Of a DNA stretch of 64,000 nt, positions 45,495 through 56,272 are shown piece after piece (position 1 is the first letter of the stretch; every line of letters starts with the position of its first letter). The stretch is from NCBI RefSeq assembly GCF_006274605.1, contig NZ_CP040846.1:248001-312000 (forward strand), given 5' to 3'. A program made the translations under genes and the position numbers. This stretch comes from Thermococcus indicus (lineage in GTDB: Archaea > Methanobacteriota_B > Thermococci > Thermococcales > Thermococcaceae). The notes beneath the pieces were generated by a model, which saw only the letters and a list, made by a program, of their open reading frames with translations, was not told the origin of the DNA and did not search any database.

Positions 45495-46861
45495 CCCCTC
45501 TTATTTTTCATGGCTTCTTCAACGGCCTTTCTGACGGTTCCGTAGGCCAGTTTGAAGAGCTCATCGCGCCTCCTCTCGCTGGGGGCCTCGACAACGACGC
45601 GAATCTTCGGCTCCGTTCCGCTCGGCCTCACAAGGACCCACGAGCCGTCCTTCAGCTGGAGGCGGTAGCCGGAGATCGTCAGGATTTCCTTAACATCAGC
45701 CCCCAGCTTCTCTTCGAGTACTCTGTATGCCCTCTCCATCGCTTCTCTCTTGTGTTCGTCCGGGCACTTCACGTTCTTCTTGGTGAGGTAGTAGGTCGGT
45801 ATCTCCTCCCTGATTATCTGGGAGAGCGGCTTTCCGCGCTCGTCCATGAGCTTTATGAGAAGCCCCATGGTCACGAAGCTGTCTATCCACGGCCCGAACC
45901 TCGGGTGGACTAGCTTCCACGGTTCAGCCGCGAAGATTGCCCCGTACCTCTTTATCCCGTCGTGCGGCTGGCCGAGGGGAATCCTCACCACCCTACCGCC
46001 GGCGTTCTCAACGACGTGGTCTATCCTTGAGCCGGTGTCGATGGAAACGACGACCGTTCCCCCGCCGTGTTCCTCCACGTAGAGCTTCGCGAAGAGCGCT
46101 ATAACAGTGTCCTCGTTGATGTAATTCCCCCTCTCGTCGAACACCGCTATCCTGTCGGCGTCGCCGTCCTGGGCGATGACGAGGTCAACTCCAAGCTCCC
46201 TCGCCAGCTCCCCTAGGTAGGCTATGTTCTCGTACCTCGGTTCCGGCTTCCTTCCAGGGAAGTGGCCGTCAACGTGGGCGTTCACGCTCATCACTTTCGC
46301 CCCCATCTCGCGGAGCAGATAGGGGGCCAGAACGCTTCCCGCGCCGTTGGCGCCGTCGTAGAGAACTTTGAGATTGGTCTCATGATTAACGAAGTCGAGA
46401 ACGGCTCCAATGTAGTCATCGATGACATCGATGGCTTTTACGGTCTTTATTTCACTCCAGGCGGCCTTTCTGAAGTTTCCGGAGAAAACGAGTTCCTCAA
46501 GCTCCTCCTCCTGCTCGACGTAGAACTCCGTTCCATCGCCGTTGAAGACCTTTATTCCGTTGTCCGTCGGTGGGTTGTGGCTCGCCGTTATCATGACTCC
46601 CCCGTCGCCGTACTCCTGGGTTCCCCACGCTAAAGCGGGCGTTGGTATCAAACCGAAATCAAGAACCTCGGTTCCCATTGAGAGGAGTCCCGAGATGAGG
46701 GCGCTCTGGAGCATTACGCTCGACGTCCTGCCGTCCCTCGCAACCGCCACAGTTTTTCCGTTGATGTACGTGCCAACTGCCTTTCCGAGGTTCATCGCGA
46801 GTTCTGGGGTGACCTTCTCCCACAGGGTGCCTCTAATTCCAGCGGTACCGAAGAGCTTCAT
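45491..46861 (-). CDS. glmM: Phosphohexomutase (phosphoglucosamine/phosphomannomutase family)
   Basis: Interconverts hexose 1- and 6-phosphates in sugar-nucleotide synthesis. 456 residues with the phosphoserine loop TASHNPP (S94), metal loop QDGDADRIAVFD, sugar-binding loop (FAAEPWKLVHPRFGPWIDS, in place of the GEESGH seen in others) and phosphate-binding VRPSGTEPKIRV. The gene symbol is tentative because archaeal members act on several sugars. GGTGGT precedes the ATG on the minus strand; a TATA-like GTATTTAAAC overlaps the end of the UPF0146 gene upstream. Confidence 0.88.
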   Translation of the reverse strand: MKLFGTAGIRGTLWEKVTPELAMNLGKAVGTYINGKTVAVARDGRTSSVMLQSALISGLLSMGTEVLDFGLIPTPALAWGTQEYGDGGVMITASHNPPTDNGIKVFNGDGTEFYVEQEEELEELVFSGNFRKAAWSEIKTVKAIDVIDDYIGAVLDFVNHETNLKVLYDGANGAGSVLAPYLLREMGAKVMSVNAHVDGHFPGRKPEPRYENIAYLGELARELGVDLVIAQDGDADRIAVFDERGNYINEDTVIALFAKLYVEEHGGGTVVVSIDTGSRIDHVVENAGGRVVRIPLGQPHDGIKRYGAIFAAEPWKLVHPRFGPWIDSFVTMGLLIKLMDERGKPLSQIIREEIPTYYLTKKNVKCPDEHKREAMERAYRVLEEKLGADVKEILTISGYRLQLKDGSWVLVRPSGTEPKIRVVVEAPSERRRDELFKLAYGTVRKAVEEAMKNKRG

Positions 46862-46890
46862 AACACCACCATGACTACTTGGGAGGCGGT

Positions 46891-47295
46891 TTAAATACCT
46901 TTGGCGGAGTATATCGCCAGCCCCCTGAAGTTGGTGAGCCTCATCGTCCTCGGCATGGTGTCCCCTGTGAGCGGGAGGATGTAAACGGGGACGTGGAGTT
47001 TCCGCCCGAGCCCCAGGATCGGCCGCACTATCTCCGGGGTCGGCCTCACGGAGTAAAGCGCCGCGACCCCCTCGTAGAGCTCCACCTTCGGGCTGAAGAG
47101 GTCGTCCCTGACGGCGTTCAGGCCGAGCTCCACCGCCCTCTCGACGGACGCCGGGTTCCAGTCAACGGCCAGAACGTCGTAGCCCAGTTCCTTGAGTCTG
47201 AGCGCCACTTTGAACTGGAAGCCTATTCCAAGCTCGGCTATCCTGCCCTTCGGCACCTCCCTGGCCAGAAAATCGGCGAAGTCCTCTATGCCCAT
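46891..47295 (-). CDS. UPF0146 family protein
   Basis: 134 residues, Rossmann-like. It opens with RIAELGIGFQFKVALRLKE, a methyltransferase-like glycine motif, then VLAVDWNPASVERAV, and the conserved LYSVRPTPEIVRPI block typical of UPF0146. These proteins resemble truncated methyltransferases; activity is unknown. ATG 47295 lies 33 bases after the malK stop on the same strand. Confidence 0.82.
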   Translation of the reverse strand: MGIEDFADFLAREVPKGRIAELGIGFQFKVALRLKELGYDVLAVDWNPASVERAVELGLNAVRDDLFSPKVELYEGVAALYSVRPTPEIVRPILGLGRKLHVPVYILPLTGDTMPRTMRLTNFRGLAIYSAKGI

Positions 47296-47328
47296 GGGAG
47301 AAAATGGGAGAAGGGGATTTAAAAAGCT

Positions 47329-48446
47329 TCAGAATACCGCCTTTCCGCTTCCCTTCTCGAAGACGTGGACCTTGCGCATGTCGAAGACCACGTCAACCTC
47401 CTGGCCCTCCACGACCTTGGATTCCGAGCGGAAGGCGCCGAGAAAGTTTATGTCACCGATCCTCAGGTGGACTATCTTTTCGTTTCCTAGGTTCTCTATG
47501 ATCTCCACCATGGCCCGCGCCATGTTCTCGCCCGGTATCTTTACCTGGGCGAACATCGCGTCGTAGAGGTCCTCGGGACGGATTCCAAAGGTAACCTCCT
47601 TTCCAAGGAGCCCCCTGTCCCTCAGAACCTCCACCTGGTCGGGGAGGAGCTTCAGCCTGAACTCGCCGAAGTCGGCGAAGCCGTCCTCCGTTACGGTGGC
47701 CTCGATGAAGTTCATCGGCGGGGCCCCGATGAAGCCCGCGACGAAGGTGTTGGCGGGTCTGTTGTAGACCTCGTCGGGAGTTCCGACCTGCTGGAGCACC
47801 CCCTGGTTGATGACCGCTATCCTGTCGCCCATCGTCATTGCCTCCACCTGGTCGTGGGTGACGTAGATGGTGGTGACCCCGAGCTGCTTCTGGAGCCTCT
47901 TCAGCTCGGCACGCATCTTGACACGGAGCTTGGCGTCGAGGTTGCTCAGCGGCTCGTCCATCAGGAAGACGTGCGGTTTTCTCACGATGGCCCTTCCGAG
48001 CGCAACACGCTGCCTCTGGCCGCCGGAAAGCTCCCTCGGCTTCCTCCTGAGGAGTTCGGTCAATCCGAGCATCTCCGCGACTTCCCTGACGCGCTGGTCG
48101 ATTTCCTGCTTCGGAACCTTCCTGAGCTTGAGCGGAAAGGCTATGTTGTCATAGACAGTCATGTGGGGGTATAAGGCATAGCTCTGGAAGACCATCGCGA
48201 TGTCCCTGTCCTTCGGGGGACGAAGGTTCCCTTCTCCGGGTCCGCGACCAGCCTGTCCCCTATGTATATCTGCCCTCTCGTCGGCTCCTCCAGTCCCGCT
48301 ATCATCCTCAGCGTCGTCGTCTTTCCGCAGCCGCTCGGGCCGAGGAGTATCATGAACTCGCCATCCTTAATGTGTAGGTTCATCTCCCTCACTGCCGTGA
48401 AGTCCCCAAACTGCTTCCAGACGTTGATGAGCTTGACTTCGGCCAT
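47329..48446 (-). pseudogene. malK: Maltodextrin ABC transporter ATPase MalK, frameshifted
   Basis: ATPase energising MalFG, last gene of the maltodextrin operon. From ATG 48446: Walker A ([12 protein letters not shown]), then EKGTFVP, after which the frame is lost. Adding one base to the G5 run at 48215-48219 restores [19 protein letters not shown] (Q-loop), signature LSGGQRQRV, Walker [14 protein letters not shown]-loop YVTHDQVEA and the C-terminal TOBE regulatory domain (GIRPEDLYD). Total about 372 residues, the normal MalK length. No other lesion is seen, so a missing base in the sequence is plausible; if real, transport would depend on another MalK. Confidence 0.9.
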
Positions 48447-48476
48447 TCTATCACCTCAAAAATTTGAAATGAAAGG

Positions 48477-51400
48477 TCAGCGCCGCCTCCTGGCGAGGAG
48501 CGGCAGCAGGGCGAGTCCCACCAGGGCGGCAGGGCCGCAGATTCCTCCACCGCCGGTGGTTGTGGTGGTTGGACTGCTGGTGGTCGGAGTGGTCGAAGGC
48601 GAGGTAGTGCTTGACGGGGAAGTGGTGCTGGAGGGACTCGAGGTGGTGCTCGAACTACTCGTCTCACTGGTGGTGGTCTCGGTCGGGGTCGGCTTCTCCC
48701 CGCCGCTGCCCTCGACGAGCGGTATCATGAGCACGGTGGCGAGCTTCATGTTCTCGGCGTCGTAGCTGTTCAGCTGTTCCTCCTGGGTCGGCTTGAAGCC
48801 AGCTGGAACGAGCTCATCAACCACCCTCGGTGCCACTCCGTTTATGACCGCGTCTGCCTCGGCCCCTCCAAGCTTCCACTGTTCCGCCTCGACTGCAACC
48901 GGCCTCCACTTGTCTGGGCCGTAACCGTCCTGGGAGCCTGTGATGACAGCTGCATAGAGCCCGTACTCCCTAACGTTCGGCAGGTACTTCTTCGGAACCT
49001 TGACTATTATGGCGTTCTTGACTGGGTCGGCTGAAATCTGCATCTCACCCTGGTAAACGGTTCCGTTCGGGAGGATGATGAGGTTCCCGTAGTCCCATCC
49101 CGCGATTCTGAGGGCCACGTCCCACGGGTGGTGCGGGTCGAGCTGGACGTTGCTTCCGGGCCCGTCCGGGAACATCTTTATCGCCGAGATGTTTCCGCCG
49201 TCTCTGAAGTCGAAGTACGCTTCGATTATCTGGAGGCTGAAGCCGTTTGGACCGTTCCAGGGGTTGCCGCCGAGATCCCTGAAGTAGAATTCGAGGGTCC
49301 AGTCATCGTCGCCCTCGGTCATCTTGAACTTGAGCAGGTCGAAGACTCCCGGCTTGAAGACCCCGTCCGTTGGGTAGGTGTAGGTTCCCGGTCCGTGGTC
49401 GTCCCCCTCCGGGTCGCTCACGACTATGCCCTGCTTGAGGAGCGGAATGGCCCTGACCGTGGCGAGCTTCATGTCATTTGCGTCGTAGGAGCTTAACTGC
49501 TCCTCCTGGGTCGGTTCAAAGCCCTGCGGAACCAGCTCATCAAGGACGCGCGGGGTCACGCCGTTTATGACCGCCTGTGGGTCTGCGCCGCCGAGCTTCC
49601 ACTGCTCTGCATCCACGGCCACCGTTCTCCACTTGTCCGGGCCGTAGCCGTCCTGCGAGCCGACGAGGACGTCTCCCCAGAGGCCGTAGTCCTCGTTTAT
49701 GGCAATGTACTTCTTCGGGACTTTCACTATCACCGCGTTCTTGACGGGGTCAGCTGAAATCTGCATCTCACCCTGGTAAACGGTTCCGTTCGGGAGAATG
49801 ATGAGATTTCCATAGTCCCATCCGGCAATCCTGAAGGCGACGTCCCAGGGATGGTTCGGGTCGAGGTTGACGTTGGCTCCGGGTCCATCGGGGAACATCT
49901 TAATGGCGGTGCTGTTGCCGCCGTCCTTGAAGTCCAGGTAGACCTCGATTATCTGGAGGCTGAAGCCGTTTGGTCCGTTCCACGGGTTGCCTCCGAGATC
50001 CTTGAAGTAGAACTCCATCACGTAGCTGTCAGTCTGCTCGAGCATCCTGAAGCGGAGGAGGTCAAAGGCTCCCTCGACGAAGACCCCGTCCGTTGGGTAG
50101 GTGTAGGTTCCCGGTCCGTGGTCGTCCCCCTCCGGGTCGGTTATGTCCGCTATGACGACTCCCTTGACCTCGGTCGGGAGCTTGAGCTCGACGGGGGTGC
50201 TTATGACCTCGAGCCTGTTGTCCTTGACGGTCGAGACCGCGAAGTAGAAGTCGCTCGGGTTCTCAAGGTACTCGAAGGGAACGATTACCTCCCTACCGCC
50301 CTCGACGTCCCTAACCGTCGGCTCTCCCAGCTTCTCGCTCTTCTCATAGTCGGTGGCCTTGTATATCTCGGCTTTGCCGTTCTCATAGACGATGTGCTTG
50401 GTTATGAGCAGTCCAACGCTGTCCGCTGAGAACGGGAACATCGAGTACCTGAGCTCGCTCGGCCTCTCCTGGAGCAGGGTGAAGGTGTTTCCAACGCGTT
50501 CACCCTTCTCCCAGATGCTCACCTCGAACTCGTTGAGGTCGCCCTTAACGATGAAGTGCAGCCCATCGCCGTCGAAGTAAACGCTCACGCCGTCCGATAG
50601 GGACGACATGCTGGAGTAGTTCTTCATTTCGCCCTCCTTAAGGCCGTCGAGGGCCCTGGTGACGTAGGGCTCGCCGTCCGGGAAGTAGTTGCCGAAGAGG
50701 TAGCTCGGCGGCTCGACTCCTGCCAGCTTGTACATCTCGTAGAGGTACGTCTTGAGGTAGCGGTCGAAGGTGTAGTCCTGGCCGCTGTTCTGGTCGCTTC
50801 CGTACCACCAGAACCAGTCGCTCGCCTCGGCGCGGAGCAGGTACTCGTGGGCCTTCTCCCAGTCCGCCTGGCTCATCTCACCTTTCTTCTCCATGAGGGT
50901 CTTTCTCGCCAGGTAGAGCAAGTACCAGCCGTAGTTCTCCTGGGGCTCTCCTATCCAGGTGGATAGTGTTCCGTCTATCCAGCTGCTCTCGGGCCACTGC
51001 ATCTCCTCCTTAACGCCGATGGTGTCGTAGAGGTCGCCGAGGCTCTGGGCCTTGAGGAGGGCGTTAACTTTGTCGCCGGTGAGGTCAAGCCTCTCCATCA
51101 TCTTTGGCGCGAGCTTGTTGGCCTCGTCCCCGTAGAGCTGGATGTACTCGCTCGGGGTGAGGGTCCTTATCAGCCCCTGCTCCTGGAGCTCGGTCAGCTT
51201 CTTGTAAAGCTCGTTCAGGAAGAGCTTGCCGTCGTAGGGGTAGTGCTCCCACGGGTTCTCACCGTCGAGCGTGACCACGTAAACCAGGGAACCGTCGTAG
51301 TTCTCCTTCTGGAGCTTGAGGAGCTCGTTCACGAAGTCATCAACGGCCTGGTACTGGTTCATTCCGGCGTAGGTGAAGCCAACGCGGTCGCTGAGAGCGT

Positions 51401-52526
51401 GGTCGCGCGGGAAGAGGTAGATCTTCTTCCCGTTGAACTCGGCCACCCAGGGCTTGTAGTAGTTCTCGACGGTCTTATCGACGCCGAGCCTGTCGAGGAC
51501 GAGCTGGTCGGTCATGACCCAGGTCCAGCCGTTCTCGGCGAGTATTTCGAGAGTTTTGTCGTTGAGGGCACTCTCAGCGGCCCAGCCCCCGACCGGGACA
51601 GCGGTTCCGTTTCCGAGGTATTCCCTGTACAGCTCGTCCGCCTTCTTCACCTGGCCGTCGAAGTCGCTCTCCCAGCCGAAGTCGTTGAGTATCGGGCCTA
51701 TGGGGTGGGCGTAGGGGACTACCGTAACTTCAACGTTGCCGTTGCCGAGAAGGAGGTTTATCTTCTCGTGCTCCTCGAAGGTGTGGTTGAGGAGCCAGAG
51801 CTGGGCGTCGAGAACCGTTTTAACGTCCTCCCTCGTGTAACCACCTTCGTCCACCTTGTCGTAGAGGGCCTTGAGCTCGGGGTTGCTCATTATGTAGCCG
51901 TAGTCTATCCAGGCGAGGTTGAAGAGAACCGCCAGGTCTATGTAGTCCTGCTCGGTGAACTCGTTGGTTACGGCCGCCTTCTGCTCCTCGAGCGGTAAGT
52001 TCGCGTATTTGGCCTTCGCGGCCTGCATCTTGTCCTTCAGCTCCGTGTAGCGGTTCCAGAAGTCCCTTATCGGGTTGCCGCTGGGGTCGGTTATCGGCTC
52101 ACCGTTCCAGGGAATCGTGTGGTCGAAGAACCCTCCCGGTGCCTGGAGCATGAACCACTTCTCGTCAACGGTGAGCGGCTCGCCGCTGGCTATCTTCTCG
52201 GTGATTATCTGGTAGGTGTCCTTCTTGCCGTGCATGTAGTCTGCCAGCTGGGCTATGAGCGAGCCGGAGAGGTCAATGGTGGTGTGAACTTCGGGGTACT
52301 GGCTCAGGTAGTAGGCCATCTTCCAGTAGTTGTTGGCCGCGTGGAGCCTGACCCAGGGCCTGGTGTAGATGTCCTGGATCGGGTCGTAGTAGTAGGGCTG
52401 GTGCTGGTGCCAGACTATTATGACGTTGAGCGGCTTCGGCTCGGCCGCTCCAACGGTCTTGACGTTCGCTCCAATCAAACTTCCAACCATCAAAACTGCT
52501 AGGAGTAGGGCAACCACCCGCCTCAT
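48477..52526 (-). CDS. apu: Amylopullulanase (type II pullulanase, GH57)
   Basis: Secreted enzyme hydrolysing alpha-1,4 and alpha-1,6 bonds of starch and pullulan, 1349 residues. Signal peptide of about 27 residues, then the GH57 domain with IIVWHQHQPYY, GGWAAESALN (nucleophile E318) and VTLDGENPWE (acid/base D421). Less a 27-residue signal these become E291 and D394, the numbers known for Thermococcus hydrothermalis. Then come two 241-residue DOMON/glucodextranase-C-like repeats (DPEGDDHGPGTYTYPTDG), a Thr/Ser stalk and a CGP-type C-terminal sorting signal (CGPAALVGLALLPLLARRR). It sits between malG and malK, so starch breakdown is coexpressed with uptake. Confidence 0.96.
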   Translation of the reverse strand: MRRVVALLLAVLMVGSLIGANVKTVGAAEPKPLNVIIVWHQHQPYYYDPIQDIYTRPWVRLHAANNYWKMAYYLSQYPEVHTTIDLSGSLIAQLADYMHGKKDTYQIITEKIASGEPLTVDEKWFMLQAPGGFFDHTIPWNGEPITDPSGNPIRDFWNRYTELKDKMQAAKAKYANLPLEEQKAAVTNEFTEQDYIDLAVLFNLAWIDYGYIMSNPELKALYDKVDEGGYTREDVKTVLDAQLWLLNHTFEEHEKINLLLGNGNVEVTVVPYAHPIGPILNDFGWESDFDGQVKKADELYREYLGNGTAVPVGGWAAESALNDKTLEILAENGWTWVMTDQLVLDRLGVDKTVENYYKPWVAEFNGKKIYLFPRDHALSDRVGFTYAGMNQYQAVDDFVNELLKLQKENYDGSLVYVVTLDGENPWEHYPYDGKLFLNELYKKLTELQEQGLIRTLTPSEYIQLYGDEANKLAPKMMERLDLTGDKVNALLKAQSLGDLYDTIGVKEEMQWPESSWIDGTLSTWIGEPQENYGWYLLYLARKTLMEKKGEMSQADWEKAHEYLLRAEASDWFWWYGSDQNSGQDYTFDRYLKTYLYEMYKLAGVEPPSYLFGNYFPDGEPYVTRALDGLKEGEMKNYSSMSSLSDGVSVYFDGDGLHFIVKGDLNEFEVSIWEKGERVGNTFTLLQERPSELRYSMFPFSADSVGLLITKHIVYENGKAEIYKATDYEKSEKLGEPTVRDVEGGREVIVPFEYLENPSDFYFAVSTVKDNRLEVISTPVELKLPTEVKGVVIADITDPEGDDHGPGTYTYPTDGVFVEGAFDLLRFRMLEQTDSYVMEFYFKDLGGNPWNGPNGFSLQIIEVYLDFKDGGNSTAIKMFPDGPGANVNLDPNHPWDVAFRIAGWDYGNLIILPNGTVYQGEMQISADPVKNAVIVKVPKKYIAINEDYGLWGDVLVGSQDGYGPDKWRTVAVDAEQWKLGGADPQAVINGVTPRVLDELVPQGFEPTQEEQLSSYDANDMKLATVRAIPLLKQGIVVSDPEGDDHGPGTYTYPTDGVFKPGVFDLLKFKMTEGDDDWTLEFYFRDLGGNPWNGPNGFSLQIIEAYFDFRDGGNISAIKMFPDGPGSNVQLDPHHPWDVALRIAGWDYGNLIILPNGTVYQGEMQISADPVKNAIIVKVPKKYLPNVREYGLYAAVITGSQDGYGPDKWRPVAVEAEQWKLGGAEADAVINGVAPRVVDELVPAGFKPTQEEQLNSYDAENMKLATVLMIPLVEGSGGEKPTPTETTTSETSSSSTTSSPSSTTSPSSTTSPSTTPTTSSPTTTTTGGGGICGPAALVGLALLPLLARRRR
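48701..50147 (-). repeat. Two tandem 723-base repeats inside amylopullulanase
   Basis: Two units (approximately 49424-50147 and 48701-49423) encode the same DOMON-like module. The offset is 723 bases. Some stretches are identical at DNA level, for example the ~50 bases encoding DPEGDDHGPGTYTYPTDG at 49364-49416 and 50087-50139, while others differ. This points to duplication with ongoing gene conversion. Boundaries are approximate. Confidence 0.8.
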
Positions 52527-52535
52527 AATATCACC

Positions 52536-53786
52536 TCATTCCTTGAGACCTCCAACTGTAAGACCGCTCCTTATGTAGTTCTGGGCGAGCATGAACGCCA
52601 CGAACACCGGCAGGGCGAAGAGCAGAGCAGCAGCTGCGAAGTAGCTCCAGTCTATTCCCCTGCCTATGCCGCCCAGGAGAAGGTATATCCACACCGACAG
52701 CGGCTGATTTGGCTCCGTGAGGAGCAGGCTTGCCAGTATGAACTCCGTCCAGCCACCTATGAAGGCGAATATCGACACGGTCGCTATTCCTGGAAGGGCC
52801 ATCGGGAGGAGCACGTGCCTGATTATCTGAAGGTAGCTGGCGCCGTCCACCAGGGCAGCCTCGTCGAAGTCCGGGCTTATGGAGTCTATGTACCCCTTGA
52901 GCAGCCAGGTGTTGAAGGGAACGCTTCCCGCGGCGTAGATGAAGGACAGCACCGGCAGCTTGTCGTAGAGGCCCAGCTTGACTATCATACCGTAGAGGGC
53001 TATAAGGCCAGCTATTCCGAGACCGCCCGCCACCTGGGTAAACATCAGGTAGAAGTAGAGCACGTGCTCCCTGCCGAAGAACTTCATGCGCGAGAATGCG
53101 TAGGCGGCTGGGACGACGAAGAGCAGCGTCAGCAGCACCGTTATTGTGGCTATGATGAGGCTGTTCTTGAGGTAGCCGAAGAACTTGGAGTTCACGAACT
53201 TCCCTATGTTGGTGAACCTCAAGGTTCCGCTGTTCCTGGCGACGACGTACTTCTCCATCGGGCCCGAGACGTGGGTGCCCTCGATGGTTCCGCCCTTCAG
53301 TTCAACGTTCCTCATTATCGCGAAGCCCACGGTGCCGTCGTCGTTTATCCTTGTGAGGATGAAGAGTCCTTTGACCTCGCCCTTCAGCTGTCCCTGCGCG
53401 TTGACGTCCGTTGAAACGTCGAAAACCAGGTTTTTCACCGGGATCTCAAACACCAATCCTGTGAAGGGCCCGTACTTAACCTCACCCTTTATCGTCCCTT
53501 CCAGCAGGTACAGCCGGCCGTCCTGAACGTGGGCGCTTCCCTCGATGGTTCCCGTGAAGTTCTCGCTCAGCTTGCTTCCCGAGAATCCAAAGAGCACCTC
53601 CCTGTACGAGTCGAGGCTGACGTTCCTCGGTATGAGGTGGAACTCCGTGGTTGCGAGCGTTGAGCCGGGGCTTATTGAGACGACGAAGATGTAGTAGACC
53701 GGGAAGAGTATGATGAACATGACGAAGATAGCCAGCAGGGTCAGGAGGAAGCTCCTGACGACCTCCCCTTTGCGCCTTCCCATCAT
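52536..53786 (-). CDS. malG: Maltodextrin ABC transporter permease MalG
   Basis: 416 residues, longer than usual MalG (about 280-300). A membrane helix (about 12-38) is followed by an extracytoplasmic insert of about 120 residues (roughly 68-185; for example EGTIKGEVKYGPFTGLVFEI), then the five core helices with the coupling loop EAALVDGASYLQIIRHVLLP. In E. coli MalFGK2 the large periplasmic loop sits in MalF instead. The gene overlaps malF by four bases (ATGA, 53783-53786). Confidence 0.92.
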   Translation of the reverse strand: MMGRRKGEVVRSFLLTLLAIFVMFIILFPVYYIFVVSISPGSTLATTEFHLIPRNVSLDSYREVLFGFSGSKLSENFTGTIEGSAHVQDGRLYLLEGTIKGEVKYGPFTGLVFEIPVKNLVFDVSTDVNAQGQLKGEVKGLFILTRINDDGTVGFAIMRNVELKGGTIEGTHVSGPMEKYVVARNSGTLRFTNIGKFVNSKFFGYLKNSLIIATITVLLTLLFVVPAAYAFSRMKFFGREHVLYFYLMFTQVAGGLGIAGLIALYGMIVKLGLYDKLPVLSFIYAAGSVPFNTWLLKGYIDSISPDFDEAALVDGASYLQIIRHVLLPMALPGIATVSIFAFIGGWTEFILASLLLTEPNQPLSVWIYLLLGGIGRGIDWSYFAAAALLFALPVFVAFMLAQNYIRSGLTVGGLKE

Positions 53787-54682
53787 CCCTTGGCACCCTC
53801 CTGAAGCCTGGTTATCCTGACGTTAACGTACATGTACACGGCAAGCACGAGCGTGGCGATTATCATTATCGCCGCTGCCTTTCCGTAGTGGGGGCTGGCT
53901 CCGAAGGCCTTCCTGAAACCGTAGAGCAGTATGAACTTGTCCTCGAACAGGCCCGCGTTGTAGATGTAGGGCACCATGAAGTACTGGAAGCTGGCCGCGC
54001 TGGTGAGTATGGTCGCGAAGGCTATCGGTTTACCGACTATCGGGAGGACAACGTGCCTTACCCTCTGCCAGTAGCTGGCGCCGTCTATTATCGCCGCCTC
54101 AACGAGCGTGTCCGGCACGGACTGGAGCGCCGCCGTGATGACGGTTATCATGAACGGGTACGCGAGCCACACCTCGATTATGTTGAGCGCGAGAAAGCCC
54201 CACATGGGGTCGTTGATCCAGTTGGGGAGATTTTGAACCCCGATGGATTTAAGCAGCTGGTTTATCGGCCCGAATATCGGGTCGAACATGAACTTCCAGA
54301 CGGTAACGGAGAAGAGGAGCGGCAGCGCCCAGGGGATTATCAGGAGCGAGCGGTATATCATCTTGCCCTTCACGTACCTGCTGTTGTAGAGCAGGCTGAG
54401 AACGATCCCCGCGAGAACCTTCAGGGTGACGCTGGTCACGACGAATATCCACGTCCACAGGAAAGCGCTCCTGAACGTTTTGTCGCCGAGTATCCAGCGG
54501 AAGTTCTCCAAGCCGACGAACTGGAGCTGCGGGGCGTCCGGGGCCTGAACCGGAAAGTTGCCGAGCTGGGCGTTGGTGAATGCGAGGTATATCGAGTATA
54601 TTATCGGCCACAGGTTGAAAAACAGGAACGCTGCCATTCCAGGCAGGATTAGGAACAGAGCAATGGTCGTGGTCTTTTTCAT
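53783..54682 (-). CDS. malF: Maltodextrin ABC transporter permease MalF
   Basis: 299 residues with six to seven helices and the coupling loop EAAIIDGASYWQRVRHVVLP. The first extracytoplasmic loop is short (about 45 residues), in contrast to E. coli MalF. Starts with a TTGGAATG-type ribosome-binding region (GGAGGGATTG on the minus strand) 39 bases after malE. Forms the translocation pore with MalG. Confidence 0.93.
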   Translation of the reverse strand: MKKTTTIALFLILPGMAAFLFFNLWPIIYSIYLAFTNAQLGNFPVQAPDAPQLQFVGLENFRWILGDKTFRSAFLWTWIFVVTSVTLKVLAGIVLSLLYNSRYVKGKMIYRSLLIIPWALPLLFSVTVWKFMFDPIFGPINQLLKSIGVQNLPNWINDPMWGFLALNIIEVWLAYPFMITVITAALQSVPDTLVEAAIIDGASYWQRVRHVVLPIVGKPIAFATILTSAASFQYFMVPYIYNAGLFEDKFILLYGFRKAFGASPHYGKAAAIMIIATLVLAVYMYVNVRITRLQEGAKG

Positions 54683-54721
54683 TCCAATCCCTCCAAAAAG
54701 GTATGAAAAAGGAGAAAGGCT

Positions 54722-56167
<1,446 letters not shown>

Positions 56168-56272
56168 TTAGTCCCCCATGAAAAGGGTGGACCACAGGGA
56201 ACGGGTCGGGGACAGGCTGTCTGTCCGTGGGGTGCCATCTGCCCCTTCCCCTTCATCCCCCGGGAGAAGACG

